From NCBI GenBank assembly GCA_021432635.1, contig MU270056.1, positions 425,656 through 489,655 on the forward strand: a stretch of DNA of 64,000 nucleotides. Reading direction: 5' to 3'. Numbering within the stretch: position 1 is the stretch's first letter; every line of letters starts with the position of its first letter. A model generated the notes under the pieces. That model was not told where the DNA came from, did not search any database, and was given only the letters and a program-made list of their open reading frames with translations. This document shows positions 14,309 to 25,241 of the stretch, one piece after another. This DNA comes from Thozetella sp. PMI_491 (taxonomy: Eukaryota > Ascomycota > Sordariomycetes > Chaetosphaeriales > Chaetosphaeriaceae). Made by a program: the position numbers and the translations under genes.

Positions 14309-16784
14309 CACTCGAATAGCCCTCAGGAGCGGGGCTGTGGTGTAGGTCTAAAGAGACACCGGGGAGGCAGCAGTCTTTCTGAAAGAGATAGAGAGAGACA
14401 GACATGTCTCAAACATGCATGTGTGCAATCCGACGTTGATTCCTCTACTACTCCTACTACTACTACTACGTATCGCGTATCCGCCTTGGCCCAGGCGCAC
14501 CTCCGGGACCGTTCCGCAACGCCCTCCCCCCCCCCCCCCCTTAGGGAGCACCGCCAAATAGCGCCTGCGGTCTCGGCTCCTGCGAGGCTTAATTGATCGA
14601 TGTTCGTGCAACACGATGTCTCAGATGCTGTATTCCTTCTTTCCCCGGAAGTCTCGCCGGCGGAGAGAGGCTGCGGGATCTGGACAGCCCATAATTGCGG
14701 AACCTTTGCAGGGTTGTTCTTGACAGGACTTGCCTGAATCGGCGAGGTGCCTCTCCTCTGGTTGGCCGAAGACGGGGGACGACGCTAACAGCTTAGCAGC
14801 TAGCAGCAGTAACATTCAGACGGTCAGACGGGCGGCCAGGCCAGCTTGCCAGGTTTTTGGTTGGACCCATGCTTGCTTGCTAATGCTCTCCATGGATTCC
14901 AGCCCGATCAACCGCTTGTTCCCCACCGGCCGGCGCTCTATTTTGACGTCGCTGCAGCTCTTGCTCTTCGTCGTCCCATCCTCCGGATCCTATCCATATT
15001 TTGCTATTTGCCCTCTCCGTGTCCCGGTGTGACGCTGCCGCAGTCGCACGGCCAAGAGGGCCTTGCGTCCTTTGTGCCCCGCAGAAATTCCCCCAGCAGC
15101 GAGCCGGCGGCAAATGTAAAGAGCCAAGATGTGGCGCGACGGATTGGGCGGGTCGACATTCGCATCACAGCTCCAGGGCTTAGTAACGCTGGGGCCAATC
15201 CCTATAACGACCACCTGCCTACTCTAGATGGAAGCGCCGGGGCGGCAGTGGCCTGCCAGACGACTAAGGCCACTGAGATTGCGCCCCTATATCTCGGATG
15301 CGGCTTTCCGGGTCCCTCGGCTCCACAAAGGGACGCGCACACTGCAACCCACAACCTCTGGCCGCTTCCGCTCGCCCCCAGCGTGCATGCCCATTTGTAG
15401 CCTTGTCTCCCCTGCGCCGAGCTGGAAGTAGGGACAAGGGACGGGCGTGTGCAGCGCATGTAAGTAGCAGAGAGAGTCCTAGGTAGCCTCCTAGGAACCT
15501 GCACGGCCCGGCGTCATCACTGCCGCGGGGCGCGGGGGGCACGGCACGTATCTGAAGTCGCTTCTGCTGTGTGCCACCAATCTACCAAACCACGCGGCGA
15601 CGTCAGCGACGAAGGGGGGACCCGTGCGGCAATGTCGACATCGCTCGTCTTCGTTTCAGCCGATCCCCGGTCCTAGAAAGCCTTAGCGACGCACGCACGC
15701 TCCGGCAGGCATCGGCTGCACGAGGTCGGCTTCCACATCTCGTCGCAAAAGCGGCCTCGTATCGTGGCGAGTTGGCCTGGCCTGGGGCTTCTCACCGGGC
15801 CCCCTGCCAGGCGGGCTGAGCCACTCAGCTGGCGGACGTGCAGTACGTGGTAGCTGGGCCCGACCCGGCGCTGCCGCTGTACTTGGTTACTGCCGCCGCC
15901 GCGGCTATCCCCCCTCCCACAGGTCTGGGGCACGCTTACATAGACTGCGAATGCGACCACGTTGTTGCAACCCCCCCTTTCCCACCTTAAGCGCCGCGTG
16001 GGAAGGCTCGCCCCCCATGGCCTTCTCCAAAATGGCCCCGCCCGGCTCCTCCTCCCTTCCCTTTCCACCGATCGGGCCTGCCCTACCCCCTGCATTGACC
16101 CAACCTTCCCTTGGACTTGAGCTCACTTGTTTTAGGCCGCCGTGTCGGCTCGGGACCGTACTTTTTGCGTAATCTGCAGTTGGCGCGGTGCAGATCGGAC
16201 GCCGCTTAGTATGTGCGGCCCTGGGGCGAGGCCCAGTCTCTCAGCCTTGTGGTCGCACAGGCTCGCAATGGCTAGACCTAGTACGTGACATGAGGAACGC
16301 TCCGGATGGGTGCAACTCCTTGGCTGGGTGCCCGTCGCTGCTTCCCACCCCCCCTCCCCCCTTTCTCCCCTCCATGACTTCTTTCGTCGCCCTCCTAATC
16401 TATGCCGAATGCCCGTAGCACTAGCTAGAGGTTGCGCTCGGCCGGAGGAATACCTTCAGCCTGACCAGCACATCGCAATCGTGTGCCAAGCTAGGTGGTC
16501 GCCGAGTGGCCGCCACTCAGTCTCGTACATCCCATGTCGTCAAGTGTCAGACAATATGGGACGTCTAGCGGTCGTGGCAGACGAGGAGGATCAGTACATA
16601 ATGCCTGGCCCTTGCTTGCCCTCGGCCAGCTCCTTTCGAGGGTGCGAACAAGAAAGCAAGACTCTTGTCGACTGCCCTGCCGGTCCAACATATACCAACC
16701 GAAGTCATAAAACGCAACCTAGCCTTGTGCCATCTCTCCTTATCAAGCTAAGCTCTCTTGGCCCGGCCACACAATACGACCAAG
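14309..16784. other. Gene-poor intergenic with simple repeats
   Basis: No supportable gene. It contains a TACTAC-type microsatellite near 14446-14470, a pure poly-C run and several pyrimidine-rich tracts. Longer open frames (for example 14846-15400) read as low-complexity translation without domains. Confidence 0.5.
14526..14540. repeat. Poly-C homopolymer (15 C)
   Basis: An uninterrupted C run lies in the 3' flank of the QPRT gene. It is a slippage-prone tract with no assigned role. Confidence 0.9.
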
Positions 16785-17340
16785 ATGGACGCCCCTAGGA
16801 CTCCCTCCCAGTCGTCGTCGATGGAAGTCAACGTCGGGTTCGTCGTGCCGTCCCTGTAACGCTGCTGTGGACCAATGCTGATGATGACCCCGTAGCTCTC
16901 AGACCTCCAGTGTCATCGACGGGCAGCGTCAGGATGCCACAAAGCCCAGCACCTTGGTCACCCGCAGCTCGCCCGAGCATTCGTCTCGGGAAGAGATCAC
17001 TAGCGATTTCATCAAAGTGATACAGGACGAGCTCCGCAAGAAGGAAGCACACACCCGAGAGCCCCAGTTCGCCGTCCACGCCTACATGTTCGCGGCTGTA
17101 CAAAAGGTCCACGACGCGATCGGGGGCCATACGGAACTCGTTCCGCACTCGGGCTCACCCGCTGCCGATCCCTCTTTTGACCTGCGATTGTATGTGGAGG
17201 AGGCCGGAGGCCCCGGGTTCTACCAGCATGGCAGCGGCACCACTGCAGCAGAGGATGGGGGCGCCTCGTCGACTTCCGACGAAGGCCTCGCCAGTGGCGC
17301 GGCGTCTTCTCGGGGGAACGAGCCAGGCACGGCCCCATGA
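16785..17340 (+). CDS. Unrecognised small protein, 171 aa
   Basis: I do not recognise this protein. The model joins 16785-16855 and 16896-17340 by a 40-nt intron (GTAACG donor, CCGTAG acceptor). The intron removes an in-frame stop and keeps a continuous Ser-rich sequence. The N-terminus is Ser/Thr/Pro-rich. The middle (SSREEITSDFIKVIQDELRKK, then AVHAYMFAAVQKVHDAIGG) looks helical. The last 50 residues are Gly/Ser/Ala-rich and probably disordered. There is no signal peptide or membrane segment. It sits alone in a gene-poor region. The intron is near the lower size limit for fungi, so the start could differ. It may be a lineage-specific gene. Confidence 0.45.
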
Positions 17341-20300
17341 GCAAAGCAGAAACGGGGGCAGTCGAGTATCGCGATGGGTGAGCAACGATCCTTTCCGACG
17401 GCCTGCGCCGATGCCTCCCTTTCCGCCCTAACCGAGCTAGGCAAGAGCGACAGCTCAAGACACCAATTAGCTTTCTTTTCATGTACATCAGTTTCATATT
17501 TCGACAGTTGGAAAAGAAAAAGAACCCAAAAAAATGGCGGTTGCCTGGGGCTGGCCTTGCGGCCGGCAGTTCCGACTGGTAAGGAACTCGAACCTGCCCC
17601 CTAGCATGTTGTCACGGTCACGGTTTCACTCACCAAAGACGAAAGGTCAACGTTACGCCCTGTGCCTCATTCTAGCCCCAACTAATGACCTCTTTCTCTA
17701 TACGCTCATGCGGGTCGCGTCAAAGCTTGCCTATCCCACCAGCGTCGCCCCATCCTTCTCCAGGACTGGGGGCCGAAGCCTTCATCTGATCTTCCTCGGC
17801 AAGCAAGGCACTTGCAACACTGCCGTGCCTATTATTGGCTTCTTGGGTGGGAAGCGATGCAGGGATTTTGTGTGTGCAGGACAGACGCGCACCCAATCAT
17901 CGTTTTCCAGGATTCCAGCTTTCGGCCAGCTGGTGTGGAAACGGGCCCGACGTGACGCGGGGGCCGTTTGAGGGCCCGAGAGTCTTCCGTTACAGAGCAG
18001 GTCAAGCAAGGGTGCCAGGCTGGGCAGAGCCGCAGTAGTTATTAGGTCATCTTAGCTAGAATACTATCCCTGTCTAACCCAAAATTTCCCTGTTCAAACG
18101 GTTGACCGCCCGCACGCCACCGCCGCGTGCCCGCGATGGCTTCCCGAGAAGGAAGCTGGCCAGAAGCCCAGGCCTAGTGTGTGATCCTGTCTCCGACCCA
18201 AATTTCCCTCCTAACCCGCGTACGGAAAATAGTCCGGCCTCTCCTGCTTCTCGGGAAGGCGGGAAACCCCGGTGTCATCGTGTGGTTCGTCTTGTCCGAC
18301 TGTACGTCTATTTTGTGTGCGTACGGATGTATGCCCGCGCGCATGCTGTCGACGCAGTCATCCTCTCTTCCTGTCCTGCAGCCCATGGGGTCTACTCATC
18401 ACTAACGGCGGCTTCTGGCATGCTATGAGCAAGATGGATTGTCGCTTTTTGTGGCCTCCCGGGTCGTGCAAAGAAACCGCGGGTACGGCACCCAGTCCGA
18501 CGCCCACCACCTCCCTCGCCCCCCCTCCCCTTTCCCCCCTCCAGACAGTCGGATGCGCGGAAGGCGGGGAATGCATGACGCGGAGGGGAAGCTGTCTACC
18601 GCGAACCCGGGGTGGGTGCCCCTCGTCGTCACAGCAGCTCTAGACCACCGACCGCCAGGCTCGTTGGAGTTTCCCTGGTTGGGAGACGGCAGCACGTTGG
18701 TGATACCTGCGGGGATCCGGCGTAGCGCGAGGATTATCGTCACCTCTCCACCGAAAATAGGTGCGATACTTGCCCGAGACATGGTACTCAGCCCACGGAT
18801 GCTTGCAAGCTGAAGGGGAGCAATCCCTTCCGTACCTCCCCCGTTTGCTCTCTTCCTTTAGCTTGCTCACGGGGTGGGTGCTGGGGTCCTCGCAGAATAT
18901 TGGCTGGGGTGACGTGTTCGTCACATCGGTTCTGGCGAGTACTTTGGTGCACCTACACCTCCGAGCATGGGGGAGTCGACAGTGGCACAGATGCAAACGA
19001 TCATTTGTTTGAGGGGTTCTACGGCCCAGAGGGTACCATTATGTCGTCGGAAACTGGCAGCAAGAGCATGCCAACGCATCCTGCGGACCTGCGGACGCCG
19101 TGTGCCCGGGTGCCTTGGGGCGGTTGGCTCCATCTGCTGACGAAGTAACTGAATGACTGACTGACTGACTGACTGACTGACTGACCGCCTCTTGTACTGC
19201 AGATCGTGATGATTGTCGGTCTGAGACTCCCTGCAGCCGTGCGTGGGTATTGATCCCAGAAGAGACTCGCGGGCCAAGCATATCACGGTGGCCATGGGAC
19301 AGCAGCGCGCCGCCGCCCCGGCGAGCTGGATTGGGCGCCGGGACTTGTGTCTGTTTCTGCCCTTCGACGACGAGAGACGAAAAGAGTAATCTAAAGACCG
19401 GAGGCCAGCCTCGGCCGAGTCAAAGCCCAAGCTCGAGGATGGCAGATGTTGCATGTTGAGAAGGATGTACAAGTCTTGGCGCACGCGGTAGTTTCAGCTA
19501 TCGGGGAGCAGCACGGACAGAAAAGGGAGACTGCAGCGGCGCTACCTATAATGGATTGTGGCGCAATGTTGGTAGGTAATAAGGTATGTGCAATACAGTG
19601 CCCAAGATAGGTAGGCGAGGTACCTGAGGCAGGTACCTATCCACTAGGCATCTGCTTCGAGCGGTGGTATCGGGGGCAGCGGCGATGGACCAACGCCTGC
19701 GCCGTACTTTGCTTCATTCCCTGCGCGCCGTTCACCAGCTCTGCGACTGGCTATCACGTTCGTATTCACGTTCCATCACATGCGCCGGCGTCGTGCCTGC
19801 CATTTCTATCGGGACCGATTTCTATCCGGTGACGCCCGAGGGGGCGATGGAGGGAGAAAGGCCGAAGGTGCTTACCGGCCTGGGAGGAGCCCTGAGGCTG
19901 CCGTCAGAAGTGGCGATCTGACACCTGTACGACTGTCACATTCACTTGTTGCGCCAGCTGAACTAGGAAACTCAGTACCTAATTATGCTCCGACTGGGGC
20001 ATCCTAGACGCCACGGCTCCCCCCACTGTCGATAAAACGAGCGACTTTCGAGAGATGAATATGGGGGTGGGGTGGCGCGACCTGCAGTTGCCGTGAACTG
20101 CCAGCCAACAGCAGCAGTGCCATAGAACTGCAGATGCTTTCCCAGCCCTAAGGCAGCGCGCGATCCTTCTCTGCCAGGCTCCTCCCACACCTGAGGTGCA
20201 GAAAACCAAATTGACGAGCGATCGCCCGCCGGCAAGCAACACGACCAAACTCGAGATGCCTCCTCACCCGCGCTGCTGTCGTAGCTCGATCGGCTCCTCA

Positions 20301-21073
20301 CAGGGCCTCTGATTGCTGCTAGAAGCGTCTGCACTGCCCGCCCTACTATTGGCGGGCGACGGGCGACCGCTTCTGCGGATGCCCTTTCAGGTGACCGGGT
20401 GATGCGATAGGCCCGTTCGCCCCTACAGGCCAATATGGATAACGGCATCTACGAAGTCGGCGGACGGGATTCCCTTTCCACCTCTCTCACCGAGGGCTGC
20501 CCACATCTTGTTGTCGTCTCAAGTCGCAGCACCGCCTGCTAGGTTCTACAAGGAGCGCTTTTCGTCGGCACTGACGGCGATACCGGCTTGCCGCATAGCG
20601 AGGCGGACAACTAATGGCGCTGCTCATCGTATCATGCACCGCTTAGGGAGGGACAATGTATTTGCTACCACTCGCAACTGACGCACGGAGAACCAGTCAA
20701 GGAGCGCCGGCTAGGATCAGGGCATTCCCCAGCAAGCAGAGCTATGCAAGCAGCCAAAGCCTAAGAGGGGGGCCTGACACGGCCAGGAGCCCAAGAGAAA
20801 GCGATCAGACGCTAACTAGGGCTCGGTGGCTTGCAGGTCACCGAGGCGGTCGCCTTCCCAGCTGGTCGGACGCCTGATGCTCCGAGTTGTGAGGTCAGCC
20901 CTGTGGTGCGAACTTCAGGCGCTGGACTTCGTATGCCAATCCATAGAAGAGTGTAGGAGGCCCTCTCTTGCTGGAAGGAAGGCGGAAATTGCTGCTCTCC
21001 CAGAACTGCGGCTTCGTCGCTTCTCTCGCTTCCCCTTATCCCACTCAGTGCCTCCCTGAGGAAAACATTCGAG
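17341..21073. other. Gene-poor intergenic, 3.7 kb
   Basis: I find no supportable gene on either strand. The region includes a (TGAC)8 microsatellite and, near 19570-19650, a cluster of TAGGTA/GGTACC-like words. Frames up to about 200 codons occur but have no domain or splice support. Confidence 0.5.
19154..19185. repeat. (TGAC)8 microsatellite
   Basis: Eight perfect tetranucleotide units lie in noncoding DNA. Confidence 0.95.
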
Positions 21074-21893
21074 ATGGATACCTCTGTCACCCCCCTCGAA
21101 GCTGGGGGCCAGAACTCAGCAAGTGATGAAAGTGCCAGAAGGCGCCCACAACAGCCGTCTTCCAACGATGCGGGCACCGAGATGCCGCTCGATAGCAACC
21201 TATTCGGCCTTCTCGGACAACTCTCACTGAATGACCATGCGTCTGAACCGGAGGGATTCGCCCGTTTTGGGCAGCCCCGGGATCCCACCCAAAAGACCAC
21301 GGAGCTGGGCATCAGGTGCACCGAGGGAAGGCCGGATGCGTGCCTCGTGCGTGCGGTCTTCAACCCGGCCGCATGGGACGGTGCCGGGAGCCCAGAGGGC
21401 ATCGACATGGATGAGTAAGTTGTATCCATCCCACACTTAACGGCCGATATCTCATCCAGCTAGGTGCCAAGACGACGACGACGACGACAACGACGACGAG
21501 GTGGCTCGCGTTCGTCGGGCTGGCGGCTGTTACACCTTGAGGAGACTGATTGCCTTGAGCGAGGGCAACACCGATATGCCTCCCGTTACGCTCACTCGAC
21601 GCAAAGTTGTCTACTTCAAAGCATGGCGAGAGCTCCATGCCCCGTTCAGCCGCAAGAACCACCTTTGGCCTCTGGACTACCGGCACATGCCATATCCTCC
21701 ACCGCTTCGTAGTTCGTGGCAACGAAGGGCGGATCAAGGCATCCTTGATGACGGAAGCGTCGAGCAACTTCACGCCGACCTAGGCACCTTTAGCCCTACG
21801 TGTGGGGCCGTGGAGTCTGGAAGGTCGTTGTTGGCTGCTCCTCCTCCTCCTCCTCCTCCTCCTCCAGCGTACTGTAAATCGCCCAGCCCCTGA
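21074..21893 (+). CDS. Unrecognised protein with Asp-run and Pro-run, 256 aa
   Basis: I do not recognise this protein. Exons 21074-21414 and 21464-21893 are joined by a 49-nt intron with a GTAAGT donor and a TAG acceptor, keeping phase. The N-terminal 115 residues are polar. The second exon opens with an acidic Asp/Asn/Glu run encoded by a GAC microsatellite. A more ordered-looking segment follows (about 125-200, with YTLRRLIAL and Trp-rich FKAWRELH). It ends with a Pro run encoded by a CTC microsatellite and a short tail. No targeting signal or membrane helix is visible. The clean intron and sustained frame support a real gene. It is probably lineage-restricted. Confidence 0.5.
21471..21498. 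repeat. Coding GAC microsatellite
   Basis: GAC-rich trinucleotide tract at the start of exon 2 of the gene at 21074-21893. It encodes the acidic run. Confidence 0.9.
21838..21865. repeat. Coding CTC microsatellite
   Basis: Trinucleotide tract read as CCT codons, encoding a poly-proline run near the C-terminus of the gene at 21074-21893. Confidence 0.9.
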
Positions 21894-24447
21894 CGCGGAG
21901 TGGAGCAAAGGGATGCACGCAGCATGTATCGTTGGCGTGACAACGCCTCATGCAAAGACAGGTCTTGCCCTGCCTCACGCCTCAGCCGTCTCCTCTTCTT
22001 CTCGCGCCACTGTTCCTGGAGGGTCCTTCCCGGCTCAATTGCACCGTTCCCTGGTTGTCTAGTGCTGCTCGGGCCCGAGCTGGGGTCGACCGTAGCCTTG
22101 TGCCTCACGAGGGTTGCCTATTCGGCGGCGTGTATGCTACATGTACGAGGGGCTCCCCATCGCATTCTATTTTAGTCACGTCTGTACCGGGCCGCCCTTT
22201 GATCTTTTTGATTAGCTACAATGAATAAGGTGTGGCCAAAGCCATTTAACCCTGCCCTATGATGTCAAACCCGCCGCAGCAGCCAGCTCGTCTCGGTCAC
22301 GATAGGGCGGAGGTGAGCACAAATTGGCGCGGGTCAAGCGCTTCAACTGCGGTTTCCTGAAGATCATATGGCGCGGTTCCTAACCCATTCCCTCAGCCTT
22401 GCTGGCGCCGCGCAACTAGTGGAGCGGCATGGGATGCGGGCGCCTAATATTGGATGCAGGCTGCACAAGCTATCGCCGTCTACCCTCCTCAGCCGAGCGG
22501 CAGGCCCAAAGAGACGCGCCCGTCTCGATTTTGAGATGGTGGCAACCATGTTGTGAGGTTTCACCCGAGAAAAGAAGATGAGTAAGATCAAGGTGCCGGT
22601 CCTGGCCGTGGCCGTCAAAGATGGGTGGTGTGCGAGGTTCAGCCTGGCCCCCAACTTGACTACAGGGGCTTTCATTACAACTTGCTTGAGCATGGGTAGA
22701 AGAACCTCCCAAAACATAGCGAGCCGGGGGAGAAAGTGAGGGGAGGGGAAGTGGTTGCTTAGGGCTGGAGAAACCAACCCAGCCTGTAATGTAGCACTAA
22801 ATAGTTGTGTCCTCTGGCTCGCGGGCTACGAACACGCACTGGTGCAAGGCTCCCCGAAGTCACGCGGCACAACTGATAGAGAGCAATTCTGCCAGAGATG
22901 GCGCCGTAGGCGAGGCCCAAAGCTGAGCTACTGTTGCAAAACCCAATCAGGAAGGTCTTGTATTTGAGAATATGCTGCGAAATAAGTCTGGCCCCTCTCG
23001 CTAGGAGGGGTCTGGGAATCTTGGGGTGGAAACATCAATGGTAACGCTGCCCGCATGGCCGGGGGGATCGCATCCTGATGCCAGGTGAGCCCCCTGCCCC
23101 CCCGCCCCCCCCCCTCCCCCTTTGCTTTCCCTCCAGCCTTGTAGGGCTGGTCACTTTCCTCTAGAAAGCGAGCTGCAGAGGACTTTGAGCCGTTAGATAG
23201 CGCTGGAGATGATCGACCATGATGTGCCGTGGTGGCTGCTTGAGCTGCACACCAAGACGTTGGTCGGTGGCGTCGCCGCTGGCCTCGCCTGCTCTCACCG
23301 TCCCTTATGAACCTAAGCTGCCCTCTGAAGGGGGGAGAGCTTCCACTCCCCCCCTTCACCGCGGCACGGGTCGTAAGGCTCATCCCGAGCCCTTCCTTTC
23401 TCTATCGTAACGGCTCCCCACTGCATCGTACATGCAACTAGCCTCTCATGCGCCGAAACCTTCGTCTTCTGCCCAGGAATTGGCCCATGGCGCAAGACCA
23501 GAGACCAATACGATAACACAAAAGGGCTAGGGAAGGACCGGGGGAGCTTTCATTGGGCGAAACTCCCTGTGCTCACATCTATAGGCGCTCCTTCTCAGGC
23601 CCTACACCGAGGCAACCAGCCGAGACAATACAGCGGTCGCCTCGCCCTCGCTCGACTCCGATTCCAGCATGTTCTGGTCCGCTTCTCCACGCACACCTCA
23701 CTGCTGAATGGCGACAAAAATTCCTGCTCGTGAAGAGCTAACATGGCTGCTCCCAGAACAAAGAGCGTCGCCGTGCTCATCCATGCGGCTCGCCGTTCGG
23801 TATCCCCTCGTGTACCCAGGCAATGATACCGCCTGACTCCCCCATCGCCCGGTGCTTAGGACAAGGGAACCCCGATTCATCAGCCAGCGGGAAGAACACT
23901 TGCCCTGGTCCATGCGTCAATAGGTCTTTACGACCTGTCACTGGCTTTCACCGGGCTCGAGATGCCCAAGCAAAAAAAAAAAAACTGCCTCGAGGGAGCG
24001 CGATGCCCTGGACCCACACCTCTCATCTCGAATTGTACCTTTTAAACCTACCAAGCCGAAAAAAAAACGAGGCGGCACGCTTTGTATTGGTCCAAGGAGT
24101 ATTTCTTGTTTGTCTTCTTGTCGAGGTCTCGGAAGCCCAGGTTTGCCATACTGCCTCGGGCCGCCTCGTGGGACTCATCCAAACGGGAACGCCCGCCCTG
24201 CTTTTGGTCCTCCTATTTCCTTCCCCATCCGCCCACCCCCTCTCTTTCCCATAACGCACGGTACTGTCCAACATCTCTTAAACTGCTGCACTCTCCTTCG
24301 GTTTCCCTCGTCTTGTATTTCGTCTTTATTGGTGGCAACACCGTTCTGTTACGCCTCGAGCCCACTCGTCGAGATTTATTAGCGACGCCTATTCCCGGTT
24401 TCGTGGGTCTGGCCTCTTTCCTTCGGACAGCTATTTGATCCATCAAA
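21894..24447. other. Gene-poor intergenic, 2.5 kb
   Basis: No supportable gene. C-rich and A-rich short tracts are present. The last 250 bases form a pyrimidine-rich leader upstream of the next gene. Confidence 0.5.
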
Positions 24448-25241
24448 ATGTCGCGCGACGAGCATAATCAGGGCCAAGGCAGCGGTCAAGATTTCAGTGC
24501 CCCGTATGACGAATCGTCCCCTGCACCTCAAGAGACGGCGCTCCCTGCTGGGGTTGCTGGTAGCCTCGATCACCTACACGAGGGCCAAACCTACCTAGGT
24601 AGCCCTGACCCTGTCTCCGAAGGCTCATATCAATCCATGAACGGCCATGAAGCCTATCTCTATGCTCCATATCCCGACCACATGGAGCACGAAATCGCCG
24701 GGATCCCGTCCCGGAGCGACGAAATCCACATGGAGACAACCCTGATGCCCCCCGACGAGCCACATGCCGGGGTGGAAGCTAACGGTGCTTCATATGGCTA
24801 TCTGTATCCATCGGACACCCGCTTAGGCCTGATGGTTGACACCTACTGGGAGAACGGCAACGGCCACGTTTCTCCTGCGTTTGGGACATCGGTGGCCGCC
24901 CTCGATGGGTCGCGCAGGTATGGACACCACCACGACTGCATATCCTCGGTGTTAGGCTGCTAATGCTTGTCCACAGTGCCGAGGGGAGTATGACTGAACC
25001 CCAGCCTCTGTGGTTTCATCAAGGCGCAGTCACCCGCCGTGTCCGAGCATATCGGGCTGGCCAAGAGCATCAAGCTGTTGGTATTGTGTATCTGTTCGAC
25101 CCATCGGAGGATGCTCGTGCAATTCTCAGGACCTTTACTCTAAGTTACCCACAGAATGCACATCCTAACGCAGGAGCCCCGAGATACCCTCAGGAGGTTG
25201 TCCTCGAGAGTCCCCCAAACGGAAGAAACCACTCACGTTGA
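24448..25241 (+). CDS. Unrecognised protein, 244 aa
   Basis: I do not recognise this protein. Exons 24448-24917 and 24977-25241 are joined by a 59-nt intron (GTATGG donor, CCACAG acceptor) in phase. The start codon follows a good AAAATG context and a pyrimidine-rich leader. The N-terminal 150 residues are rich in Gln, Ser, Pro, Tyr, His and Glu and look disordered (for example YLYAPYPDHMEHE). The exon 2 product contains a compact-looking stretch (RRVRAYRAGQEHQAVG, then IVYLFDPSEDAR). No signal peptide, membrane segment or known motif is seen. A nuclear or cytosolic regulatory protein is one possibility, not shown by the sequence. Confidence 0.55.

Noticed and set aside
14846..15400. 184-codon plus-strand frame
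   Set aside because: Low-complexity translation, no recognisable motif, no splice or neighbour support.
17575..17605. B-box-like GGTTCGAGTTCC on the minus strand
   Set aside because: The T stem does not pair and no A box or acceptor stem is found at the right distance.
22928..23383. 151-codon minus-strand frame
   Set aside because: Gly/Arg/Ser-rich translation over C-rich tracts, with no motif or splice support.
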